From: Maylandia zebra
Taxonomy: Eukaryota; Chordata; Actinopteri; Cichliformes; Cichlidae
Assembly (NCBI RefSeq): GCF_041146795.1
Contig: NC_135170.1
Coordinates: 34,756-98,755, forward strand
Direction: 5' to 3'
DNA: 64,000 nt
The notes below the pieces were generated by a model. That model did not search any database and was not told where the DNA came from. It saw only the letters and a program-made list of their open reading frames with translations. The position numbers were made by a program, and so were the translations under genes. Below are positions 21,121 through 33,200 of this stretch, one piece after another (the stretch's first letter is position 1; each line of letters starts with the position of its first letter).

Positions 21121-24100
21121 ATGGAGCGTGTGATGGGAGGAGGAATGCTACCGGTGGTTTTAACCGGTTTGGGAGTCGTATTGTTGTACCGGATACTTGT
21201 ACGTCTCAGAAAAGGGGCTTCAGTCCAAGGTGCTGTAGTGGTCATAACTGGGGCCAGCTCTGGACTCGGGAAAGGTCAGCCTCCATTCATTCATTTCAGC
21301 TTACATGTGCAAACTCTCTAAACCATACTGCTTTAGTGCTAGTAGGCTTTTATTTAGATAATGTGCAATCTCATTCTTCAGTGTTGTTGTGCAGATGCCA
21401 ACATGTAGTTGTAGTTCTTTATCAGATTTGGACATTGTACTGCCCGTTGGTTGTCTCGGACCAGTCTGCGTGCGATCAATGGGAAATTAGGATTTAAACA
21501 TATATACGTATACATGAATCATTTTGTCCCATTTCAGACACCAAACACTCTTTGATAAATTCCTGGTCAGAGAGTGGATTCCTGATTTTTGTAGGAAACC
21601 ACATTACAAATTTGTCACTTCTATTTTGAACATGAATGCTATTTTTTTACTTTACAAACACATGTTTGTGAGCGAATGCATCTCCTCTGTAAGTGTGCCT
21701 GATCTTTTGTTTCTGAGAGTTTCTAGCCCCGAAAGATGTCAGCTGACCTTTAAAAACAGGAAAGATTGATACGGAGTGTAGAGTTTTTAACAGGACGTAG
21801 ACTTCTCAATATTTAATTACTGAAGTCAGAGGTAAAGCCATGTGTTTAGTTTGTGGAGAGCAGAGTGCTCTGTTTATGGATTACAGATTGAATCCCCTTT
21901 GTGAGACTAAACAGAGAGAGAAAAGAGCTGGACTGTTGCTAGCAAATCTGCGAAAAGCAACAGGACTTTTCACTAAGCCTCACACATCCAGGGATGGAGC
22001 AGGCAAGACCAGCTTTGTGATTTCAAACAAGCCATCCTCTGAGGAGTTTATCAAAGAGTGCTTGGTGGCTGTGGATGACAGTTGTGATGACCCAGCCCTG
22101 TTAATGAATTTTTTACATGGGACAACGAAAAGAGTTTAGCAGCCACAGGCTCAGTAAAAGGGACTACCAAGGTTTGTTTGTTTGTAAACAACTTACACCT
22201 GTCAAAATCTGACAGGGAAAAATGTGGGACTTTTAAAGCAGATGCAAGATAAAGTGACTGAAATGAAGCCAGAAGTAAAATTGCTTTTTTTTCCCGCTGA
22301 ATCGTACAGCAGAAGGTGTTGTGCAAGTCAGTGAACCATGCTGTTGGTGTTGTAACTAAAACCGTTAACTTCAGTTTGTTGCACTGTTGATTCACTGGAT
22401 GCACTTGTAGAAACTCAAGACGGACTAGATTCCTGTAGCTGAGCAAGAAAAAATAATTAAAAATAGCAATAGCACTTATTTTAAAATAAAGTTAAGTCTT
22501 TTAAATTTTGCAAAAATATGGACATTTTGTGCACAATTGTTTTGGGGAATGTTTATTATATCATGATAAAAATGTTAGCAGTTTTCTTCTATGCTTATTT
22601 CAGTTTTATAAAGTGCTCCTGGTAAGAATTAAAGAGATACTGAGCAGATTTGAGTTCAGCTTAGTGGTGTGGCTCTCTGCACCCACCCCTGTTTTATGCT
22701 CACTAATCTACAACGAGAATTCTGCATTGTAGAGTCTGCGCGGGTCTTCCACGCTGCAGGTGCACGGCTTGTGTGGACGTGACGCAGCTCGCCTGCAGCA
22801 GGTGGTCCAAGAACTAACAGCGAGTTCAGCAAACACACAGAAACTGGTATGTATATACACACAAAGGAGTAACACAATAAAGTCTGGTCTGTCTGAACTA
22901 TAGCTTAGCCTCTAAGGATCCATTTGTAAAGAGTCGTTTTGTTTCGCTTTGGTTATCCACCAGATTCACACTCCCTGTACTGTTGTCTTCGACCTGGCTA
23001 AAACAGACACGGTGGAGAGAGCTGCAGAAGAGATCCTGAAATGTTACGGACAAGTGGACATCCTCATTAATAATGCTGGAATCAGTTACCTTGGCAATAT
23101 ACTAGAGACTCACATTTCAGTTCAGCGGGATGTTATGGAGACAAATTACTTCGGGCCCGTTGCTCTTACACAAGGTTTGTTTAATCTTGTTGGTTTCAGC
23201 GTACGGGATGTTTTCATTTATTTTGGCTTGTGGTTGAAAGAGCCGAGCTAAATGTGAAGTTAATAAGTCATTTATGTAGAGATTTGGGTGAAGATTATCA
23301 TGAATATGAGTCAGCCCTCTCTCTTTCATTTCTTTCCTCTCTCCACAGCTCTCCTGCCTTCCATGGTTCGCCGGCACAGCGGCCATATTGTAGTGATTAG
23401 CAGCGTCCAGGGGAAGATAGCCATTCCTTACCGGTCAGCCTGTAAGTCGTCTTTGATTAATGCAAACAAACACAACATGAGTTTGCCAGCAGGAGGAGGG
23501 TAACTAAAGCAAGCCTCTGATTTGTCTCATGCTGGTCAGATGCTGCGTCCAAGCACGCCACCCAGGCCTACTTCGACTGCTTGCGGGCAGAGATGGAGCG
23601 CTACGGGATCCCAGTGACTGTGATCAGCCCCGGGTACATCTGAACCAACCTGTCGATCAATGCTGTCACAGGAGATGGATCCAAGTATGGAGGTGAGGCA
23701 GTGAGAGGATGGAACAAAAGAGTAACAGTAGCAAAAGCAGCATTTTTAAGAGTCAGCTGGTAACAGGTGATAAATCTCAGAGTTATTAAGGTGGTGTTGG
23801 AATGTGTGTGGATCTTTGATGCCAGCTGGGATTTTGTGTTTTCTTACTGATTTTTTTTTTTGACTACATAAGGAAAAGACTACAAGCCAAATGGATTTTT
23901 ATAACTAAATAATAAAAGTAAGAAGCAACATAACCAGAGTAATTTATAAGTTATTGTAGGGTCTTTCTTACCTTACATTAAAAAGCACCTCGAGGCAACT
24001 GCTGTTGTGATTTGGTACTATATAAATAAAAGTAATTTGAATTAATTGAAGTAATCTGTACTCTCTTGTATCAATGATGCAACATGTCTCTTGTCTTTGC

Positions 24101-24319
24101 AACTACCGCTCAGTGTTGGACAGAACTACAGCTACGGGCTGGGACCCCAGGGACGTGGCGTGGGAAGTCCTAAAGGCTGTTCGTCAGCAAAGTAAAGACG
24201 TGGTTTTGGCCGGCCCTCTGCCCACTGCTGCAGTATACCTCCGCACACTCTGGCCTGCACTTTTCTTCAAGCTCATGTCCTCGCGCGCTCGAAAGGAGCA
24301 AAAACCTAAGGATAAGTGA
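21121..24319 (+). CDS. dhrs7b: Dehydrogenase/reductase SDR family member 7B, with two disabling lesions
   Basis: Short-chain dehydrogenase of the DHRS7B type, a membrane-anchored NADP(H)-dependent oxidoreductase of the ER/peroxisome. Coding exons are 21121-21274, 22733-22846, 22964-23174, 23349-23441, 23540-23692 and 24114-24319, all with GT-AG borders. An N-terminal membrane segment (about residues 7-25) precedes the TGASSGLGK cofactor motif. Exon 3 has NNAG, exon 4 the VVISS strand, and exon 5 the catalytic YAASK. The C-terminus is [10 protein letters not shown]. Two breaks are visible. Exon 2 is 114 bp where the phases of its neighbours need 116 or 119, and the frame shifts at about 22771, where the family has a LVLCGR-like strand. 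Exon 5 has TGA at 23641-23643 after GYI, just before TNLS. It is a pseudogene or the assembly has errors; all other phases agree. Confidence 0.88.
21835..22395 (+). mobile_element. hAT transposase remnant in dhrs7b intron 1
   Basis: The frame 21840-22139 contains MCLVCGEQ with a CxxC zinc-finger start. A stretch then resembles the N-terminal half of GTF2IRD2/ZBED5-type hAT transposases ([19 protein letters not shown]). Further downstream, broken frames show an [16 protein letters not shown] piece of the same protein. Stops and deletions show it is dead. It is transposon-derived and not part of dhrs7b. Confidence 0.55.
23984..24052 (+). mobile_element. L2-type LINE 3' tail in dhrs7b intron 5
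   Basis: The short stretch AAGCACCTCGAGGCAACTG followed by GTTGTGATTTGGTACTATATAAATAAAA is the conserved L2 3' end. It is a severely truncated insertion between exons 5 and 6. Confidence 0.75.
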
Positions 24320-24616
24320 TGTTCGAGCTGGTGAGGTCTAGGACCTGAAATAAGCAAGACTTTGGAGGAAATGAGGAGATCTGTTTTATAACATCTGGGA
24401 CAGAGCTGGAGTGGGTTTTTGTACTATTCATTGTTTAATGTCTAATTTACATGTTGATATTGTCTGTCATGTCTGAGAAACTTTTACCCTTCCCACCCAA
24501 AAACAACAAAAATTGTTGGCAAAAGCCTGCAGTATCACATTTTGCAGGCTGGTGAGAAGAGATGGTTTAATTTGAACTCCATAATTTGGGACTCCTGATG
24601 CAAACAGAACAGCTTA

Positions 24617-24622
24617 AATAAA
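24617..24622 (+). terminator. Candidate dhrs7b polyadenylation signal
   Basis: A canonical AATAAA lies about 300 bp past the stop codon. A second AATAAA at 25127-25132 would give a longer 3' UTR. Which is used cannot be told from sequence. Confidence 0.4.
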
Positions 24623-24639
24623 CCAAACTGTGGTAAAGG

Positions 24640-26555
24640 AATCATGTCTGATGTTTTGGCAGAATGTCTACCCACAACTGTGTCACTTACTCTCCTTTAA
24701 AATATCTACTGTGGTTACAAAGTCAACGTTTGCCAACAATTTCTCATTGAAAAATGGTGCAGCACCCGACCTGTTTCTGGGTCATATTTTCCATGCAGTA
24801 TGCAGAGCACATCACTGAAAATGAGTCACTTCAGCACACGTACGTGCAGTCGAGTTTTTGTTTCCGGCTAATATTCTTTGTCACTTTAAAGTGTCGTCTG
24901 GATTGGAGCATGATTGTACTTTTATTGGGAGCAGCGAGGAATTCAGTGTGGAGTCTGTGCGGATAAACCACTCATCCATCTCTGGAGAAGCTGACAAACC
25001 TGTCAGAAACAAGCCCAAGGCCAAAGACCGAACTTTGTACAAGCTTGCATATGAACTGCTGTGTATCCCCCAAACACAGTGAATACAAGAAAACAGGCAG
25101 GTTTTTATAACTATCTTTATGCACAGAATAAAACACCTTTTACAAACTGAAAACAGTATTTTTTTTTCCTCCTTTCTTGGATGTCACCTTAAATTAAAAC
25201 AGAAAAAACACTTGTCTCAGAAATATTAACAATAAATAGTCCAAATAATGATTTACATTATGTTACAAAAGCGCAGTGAATACTGGAATTTCCATTTGTA
25301 CAAATACATCCTTCAATAGGATTCCTTATTAAGAATCATCTAGTGTGACAAGATCAAGCGTTTCCAAATGTTCACAAACTAACACCACAGGAGCGCTTAC
25401 ATTTGTTAGATCGTCTTACAATCTCGTTTGTGGAATGACAAAGAGGTCTAACAGTTTACACCAAACGGGTTCACACAGCTGCATAGAGATGATGCTGGTT
25501 GATCAAATTAAATGTGAAGGCAATGAGTCTGTACTGCATGAAAAATTCAGAGAAACGATGTCTGCTTCTGTAACATGCAAGAGCCACTCTTTAGTCATAG
25601 TGTTTTGTTAGCATCCACTAGTCAGAGGAAAGTAATTTGGGGGCATATAATAAAAAACAAAAATTAAAATAAATGGAGTCAACTATGGCTTTAGTGTTTC
25701 ATTAAATTAACCGCTCGCTCTTATGGAGTGTATTTCTACTGGGAACTCAATAGTAGCCAGGACATTCATAATTCTAGTTTGTCAAACAAAATGAATGTGT
25801 GGCTGCAGCCAGCTCATTTGTTTGAACTAATTAGGACGGCAAGAAAGCAACAGAACTAAGGAAAGTAAATGAGCAACATTGTTAGATTTCCTTGTAATCG
25901 ATGGCGTCGGCAAGAGAGCGCCCACCTGTTGTGTCAGCGTTACTGAAAACGACAGCAAAAGTAAACAAAGACACGCCCTCCTTGCTGTTGATCTGGCAGC
26001 TTCAGGTCTGGATAGGTCACCTTTTAAAACAGCGCAAGCCTGAATGTATGTTAACAGACAGGCACGCATCAGAGTGCTGCCGCTCACGCGCATCTTTTTG
26101 AGTTGTTCATCTCCCTTCATTAAAACCTTCCTGTGCAATTCACGCTCACATCTACAATACAGGAGGGAAATTCTCCCTATTGCAGCTTGCGAATGAGGAG
26201 CTGGGAAAGCGCCGAGTCAAAGGAAACGTTTTAATGTGAACGTTCCTCAAGGCTTTCATTCAGACGCAACAACCATGAAGAACAGTACATTACGCACATT
26301 ATGCTGTTTGTGGCTATAAGCACTGTCAGCACAGACTCTTTAAAACATTCTGATTCAGTCTCCAAATACCACACGTGTGAAGAGGGCTTAAATATCTAAA
26401 AAGGTATTCCTGTTTATGCAACAAAATCCAATATTTGAACTTGCATCTCTGCACACAAAACTAATGAGAAATGAATGCAACAATAAAATAATTCCAATAA
26501 CATTTTCAGCATCTGTGGAGCTACCCAAGTGGAGTCAACCAACAAGCTGCCATTT
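24640..26555. other. Space between the convergent genes dhrs7b and cramp1
   Basis: Mostly AT-rich with no exon-like structure. It probably holds 3' UTR ends of both genes. Candidate minus-strand poly(A) signals for cramp1 are AATAAA (inverse of 26556-26561) and ATTAAA (inverse of 26815-26820). Confidence 0.4.
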
Positions 26556-27547
26556 TTTATTTGTATTTGTTTGTTTTTTTTGTTTTGTTTTTTTTGTTTG
26601 TTTTTTTTTAAATGTGGGTTTGAGAAATGAAGAACCCGATTCCAAACACGTGTGACTACAACACAATCTGTAACACCTGAACTCATAAGAGATGAGGAAC
26701 AAAAAGAAAAGAAAAAAGGAGGCCAACAGGAAAAATGAACTTCTACACATCACTTTGTTTTGTTCCACTTTTGCTACTGAACTATGCCAAGTATCTCTTT
26801 CTCACCGACATTACTTTTAATAAAAATCACAGTCCAGTGGCTGTTTGCCACCAGCTGATGATCTGAACTGCACATTTTGAGCGGTCAGCCTTACAGCCTT
26901 TAATACACACGCACACACAGATACATTCATGCACTCACACACCGAGAGCAGGAAGAGACATGAAAGATCAGATATTTTGTTCGGATATGGCATAGTATTT
27001 TCCTGTACATGAGGTTGTATCTTTGTAAACTCATTTGTTTTATCTAAAGTGTTTGTATTTAAAGGGAATTGTTCCTTAGAGAACAGTTCAGTGAAACCAA
27101 CGCAACTCGCTTTTGAACAATGGTCACGGTTGACCACCTATTATTGCACTTTTACAAACAGGCCATGGATGGCTTTGAGGGGGGATGGGGTTGGCCTTTC
27201 TCCCCAGTCTTCTTTCTCCAAACAGGGAGAAGACAGAGAGGAAACCTCTCCTCTCCTCACTTACAGTACCTCTTGTCACCAACAACATGATGCTCTAGGT
27301 GAGCAAAGTTCTGCCTTGGTCTCTTTTTAGGAATGGCCTGCTTATCGACAGGTGTGAGAACCAGACGTGGTAAAAGTTGGGGTAATTTGCAGCTGCTGGC
27401 TGCAAATCGGTTTTGAATTTCTAGCAGTAGTCACTGCTTCCAAGTGTGGGCCCAGAAGTTTGTGTCTCTCTCTCCTGGAACTGTGGAAATGCCTGGAACT
27501 GGCTGTAGATTAGAGGTACAGATGACCATGGCTTGGTGGAGTCTTCC

Positions 27548-30170
27548 TCAGGGAGGTGGAATGGAGGGCTCAGTTACGGCGAGCTCCTGAGCCAGATCAT
27601 TGAAGCGAGCGATGTAGTCTATGCTGCTCTCACTCATCATACAAGCAAGCTGAGAATCCATCTGCAAGCAACACCAAAGAGCTTTCAGACTGACAACAAG
27701 GGCAAATCCAAGAAGGAGAAAAAACCCCCAAAAAACAAGATTTTTCCAGACATCCCTCGAACAGTTTCATACTTTAGGTCAAGAGTGCAGGGGGGGAAAA
27801 GTTCATCACATCAATATCTGTCAATGAAATTAAATTATTTACTGAAAAAGCAGATGTGTTAGTCCAAACACAGGAGGCAACAGTCACCGGGCTCTATTCA
27901 CCTCCCAGGCAGGTTTGGGCCCCATCCCAGGAAACAGGTTTAAGCTAACAAGTCTGCGTTTGTTAACCCTGAGATGAATCACTTAACACAATCTGAACTA
28001 AACCTGCTCACTGGCAGGTTATCTTTAACAAACTTAGAGCTTCTCTCTGCCTCATCCCCTCCTGCCACACCTGAACCAGCTAACTGACACTCCCGATTCA
28101 TTTCTTCATAAAGTCGCTATCAAAGCACGCAAGAGAGCGAGAGAGAGCACTAAAAATGGAAACGTGTTCACAGACTGAGATTCAGATATTAAATGCTGTC
28201 AGCATTTCAAAAGGTATGGTGTCTGAATCTCAGGGTGTGACTCAACAAGTTTTTCATTAAAAATCACCTAAAATTTGGTGGATCAGCCCAGAAGCTGATC
28301 TATCCAAAAGGTACCATGTGGTCCCTAACACAACCGGCTCTGGGTCAGAGTCCACTTGCACAGCAGGACAGATCCAAAAGGGGATAAGAACCACATTTTC
28401 AGAGTGGATATAAATGCAGGTTATTTTTAAAATGGGAAGTGATGTTTTTACATTTACATTTTAGAGACTAATTAATAACATATAACATGTTGGTTGCTGA
28501 GATTCAGACTGTGTTGTGTTTGTGGCAAGTGTTGCTTCTCAGTCACAACTTTCTTTCATTTAATCAACAAGCATTTACTTACCTCTGCCACATCAGGAAG
28601 GCCACGGGATTGAATCATGAGAATCATGAGAATTGCAGTCCAGGAGGCTAGGACCGAGTAGAGCTGTGCCACTGGAGGGGCCAGTGGGGGTTAGGGTGGT
28701 CCGTCTGCCCTTATCAGGAGAGACCATGCTGGCTGCAAGGAAAATAAGAGCAAAAGACTGAGTAAATGGCCTTTCATCATACAGCTGTGTTAGTAATATT
28801 GGGGATTTTACAAACAAATCTTTGTAAATGTTGACTGCACGTGCTGCTGTATGCAGCATTTTTAGTGGGAAGTAATGATAAAAATACATCCACTTAATAT
28901 TCTGTTCTTCTTGGCCTAAAATGTAACTTCTGGCACACTCTTGAGAAAGGAAGCAAAAAAACTCTTACAAAGGAGGCATCCCAGTGTGGAGTCAGACGAG
29001 TCGCTGGGGTACCACTGAGGGTCGTGGCTGGGTGAAGGGATCCAGCCTCTGGATGGGCTGAGCGAGGGAGACGAGGCCAGCAGTTTGGAGCCGTCGCTGT
29101 TGCCCAGCTTGGCTGGAGAGAGAGCAGCCTCCTCACCTGCAGTGCAGCAGGCAAACAGAAATGAGATATCAGCGATTAAACTCAGCAGGCTCAGATGTTT
29201 AGCTGCTTGGATGTCAACGTGCACTCTTTTCCACAACCTGCAGAGGAATTAATGCTGTGGAGCCACAAAGCTGACCTCAGTGGTAATTACAAAACCTTTC
29301 TAACCTACTCTCACTTTCCATTTCACTAAACAAACATCATCAAGCTTTATTTAGCAGTTTCTTGTCAATATGGCTCGGGTAAGACGTCTGCACGTGCACG
29401 CACCGTAATGTGTGGAGTTGATGGCAAGCTCGATGATGGAGTCGCTGATCTGCGTTTGAGGTTCTCCGGGGGTTAGAGCCTCTTCAGGAGGGCCTGGGAG
29501 TGAGATATCAAGGAGCGAGGCAACGCTCGGGGGAGAGAGGAGTGAGTCTCCCCCGCCGGTGACTCCAGGAGACGGAGGTGGTACGCCATTCTATGGAAAG
29601 AGCGATTTAACTTAGCACATCACATTTTTTTAAACCATTTATTCAAGCATAGCTGACAATTTTCTTTACCAAATGGTGATCAGCTACGACTGGAAAACAA
29701 ATGAGGTTACGCAGACTCACTGCCTTTAACTAAGCCAAGTGTTCCCTCACAAAGGTCCACTGTGAGCAAGGAAACGCTCTGATGGCGATACAAACAGCTT
29801 TATTTATCCCATCAGGGCAAACTGTTTGGAGCAGCTTGTTTTTAAACCGTAACAGACAAATAAACAGGTGATCATGAATATGACAACTGTATGCAAGAAT
29901 AATGTCTACAAAGAAAATCTATAAAAATTACTAAATCATTTGTGAAGTCTTGTACGACAGATGCACAGTAAAAAGAAAAACATTATGCAAAACCTGGCCT
30001 ACACCGCACAGATAAACAGAAAATCATTAGAGTGAGCAATAACTTTCATTAAAGTAAGATAAATCAAAAACTGACCGTTTTAAATGTAACACTCCAAGAT
30101 GGTAATGGGCAATAGCATTTATTCTAATGCCACAGGCAAGGAGGAGACATCAAATGAAGGAGGGTTCTAG

Positions 30171-30234
<64 letters not shown>

Positions 30235-33200
30235 TGTCTCTGACCTCTGGAACATTTTGCTGGTGGAGTTGAGAGTCTGGCTCAGCATCAGCAATGGGAG
30301 TGGTGGCGAGAAGAGCGCTGTTATCCACAGTGGAAGAATCCACCTCCCGACAGGGACTGCCTGGGATGATGCCTGCAGACTTAGCTGCCAGGTCAATGGC
30401 ACCTGAAAGTATTAACAGTTCAGGCAAACGAGAGATTTGTCATATCACTCCTGATAAGCATCAACAGCAACAGCATGTGAAGAGCAGAGCAGGAAGAAAA
30501 AAAAAAAAAAAGGATGGTCCAAGGTCTTCTGGAAAAATGTTTTTGCTTCTGTCGTCTGCACAGAAATACTGTCTGTCACTGACCTTCTCAGAGTTCTAGA
30601 TTTTGACACAGGAATCTTACACAAATACAACTTGGACCTTAAATATGTTTTTAAGCAATTTTATAAAATATGTCTGTGAAGGTTCTCAGTCATCCAGGTC
30701 ATCGTAGTCAAAGGAGCTTACAAAGAAAAGCATCTGGACTTCTTTAAGTTACTTGAAGACGTTTCACCTCTCATCCGAGAAGCTTCTTCAGTTCTAAGGT
30801 CAAATGGTGGGGAGTCCCAGATTTAAACCTAGTGGGAGTATCCCCCCACAGAGGGACAAAAGGACCCCTGATGATCCTCTAATCGCCTGAGCCAAGGTGT
30901 GAAACTGGGTGCTTATAAAAGCAAAGTTGTTGACCCCATAAAAACAACAATATGTAATTTTTTTGCAGTATATTTGGTGTAGAGTTTATCAATATTTCAA
31001 TAAAACAGAAAAATGTAGTAGATAACAGAAGAAGTCCATACTAGAGAGCTGGCTGGCCCCCGCAGAGCTGGATGTTGCTGGGGTTGTTTTAGTTTGGACA
31101 GAGCGAGAGGAAGGAGCTAGTCGGGGATGGATCGGCCGGAAAGATCCAGTTCCTGAAGGAAGAAACAGGAAGTGAGAGAGCAGACAATTACCAGAGGGTC
31201 TTGCTGAGAAAGAGAAATCGTTTTTAGCTGTGATTTCATTAATGCATACTGTAAAACTACGCCCTAAACATTTCCAGCCTCAGCTGACGACATATTCTAT
31301 CGTTCTGTCCTGCCATCTGAGGAGTACCTGTGGCAGAGGAGTTGGAGAGGATGGAGAAGGAGCAGACGTGTTGAGGAGTGTCTCCTGTAGTTCTGGGCAG
31401 CAGTGTTCGCTGTGAACGAGAAAGAAGTGGCCAAACAAAAACACACTTAGGAAAACCCGCCTTCCACCCAACCAAGCCCAGAACTGATGAATGGATAATG
31501 ATCTTGCTCTCACCTGAACTACAAGTGGTTTGCGAAGTTGTCTGTTCCGAGGTTTTCTCTGTCTAGAAAGGAAAAGATCTGACTGCATCTGTGAGAAAAA
31601 GAAAAGAAAAAAGCACATATTAATGCTCGTTAATACATGAATTATGTCTCTGTACAGTTGGCATAAACAAAAAATGATGCATTATTCTGGCTTACACTGA
31701 TCGAGTCGAGCTGCTGTCTGAAGGCTAGCTCTGCCTCTTTGTTAGGGGAGAACATTCGGTTGTGCCGTGAGCTGTTGGGTGGCAGCGTGGTGGGTACTGC
31801 GAACACGCTGCTTTCTGATTCGCCAACTGCAGTAGAACCCAGCAGAGAGCGGGTAAGGTTGCGCCCACCTGAACAGGATTGAAACAGATGTGGTGCCACA
31901 TCAGGAAAGGCAGCTATTTGAAGACAACTTCTAAAGAGGAAGCATCGGTGCTGCATAATTACTTCTCGCTGTTTAATAACTACAGCACTGTAAGTACAGA
32001 AAAGACTTTATCACAAAAGCCAGCAGGAGAGAGACATAAATACCTCCAGCACTTGGCAGCTGTAACTTGGGCATGCGCAAAGACGCCTGCGGCCGCCCAC
32101 AGCTGGGGCTACGGGCGCCTGCAACAGGACCCTTCGCCGGAGGTGTGAGGACCTGGTTTTGCTCCTCCTGATAGGTCTTGAGGGGTGATGTGGCTGTGGA
32201 GCACAGCTCTGGAGCCTGAAGGAAAAGACACATGATATGCTCCTATCTCGAAATAGCACTTTCATTGAAAAAGACAAAAAAAAACCAAACAAAAAAAAAA
32301 ACCTGTGGTGTTCATAGTACATAACCAGTAACATGTTTTTCATCAGCTGGCTTTGTACGGAATATAAACTCTTCACACTGCTGCATCTTAAAAATGTTTA
32401 ATTTTAAGCCTTAATGCCACTGATAATTACACATTTTTCATCTTTTCAACTTGTAATTTAAACAACACACCAGGCCACAATCTTGGAAGACAGAAAAGGG
32501 AAAACTTACCAGAGGTTTGGGGTTGACTTCAGTGGAAACCAGCTTGAGTAAGCAGCGCAAAACTCGATTTGTCCTGTCGGGCTTTGGCTGCACTGAGGCT
32601 TGTCCCTCTTCTGAGTTGCTGGGTGGAGCTGTGACCGGCTGCCACTCGTACTCCAGCTGCAGCTTGCCTGGCTTCCCAAACATCAGGTACAGCTCGGCCA
32701 GGGTGACGTTCTCTGCGTCACGGGCGCTCCAGCCTTCCTCTCTGATCTGCTCAACGACCCGTTCTTTGGTCGCTGGTGGGGAAGCTTGCGACACGGCTTC
32801 GTCTGAGCCAGTCACTGGAGGTTTGACTGAAGGAGGCTGATTTGCCTCCGAGGAAGACGCGCTGGTGCTCTGCTCCTCTTTGTACTGCTCAGCGGAGCCA
32901 TCGGCACCACTACATGACCTGTCCGTGCTTCTGGTCATGGCTAAACCACCACTGACCTCAACGCCAGTGCAGGCCTTTCCTGGATCAGAAGATCCCATCC
33001 CATCTCCCTCTTCTCTGACAGTCAGCTGAGAGGAAACTGGGACACAAGGGGACTGAAGTCTCTTCTCCTCTACCTTTGCAGAACTGTCTGCTGATGGATC
33101 AGGGTTGGGGGTTTCAGTTCGACGAGCATCACCCGTTATAGTCAGTGAAGCACCAGCAACAGCAGCGCTTCCCCGCCCAGATTTGCTGCCAGTTCGAGGT

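Noticed and set aside
23641..23643. Possible selenocysteine recoding of the TGA in dhrs7b
   Set aside because: The family has Arg or His at this site, it is not a redox position, and the gene also has a frameshift; nonsense mutation or error is simpler.
27533..27862. A 109-codon + strand frame near the cramp1 3' end
   Set aside because: It is antisense to the final cramp1 exon, whose C-terminal residues are clearly conserved.
30124..30427. Open frames with long Thr-His or Cys-Val repeats
   Set aside because: These are translations of the (TG)n microsatellite; only the flanking cramp1 exon 30402-30245 is real.
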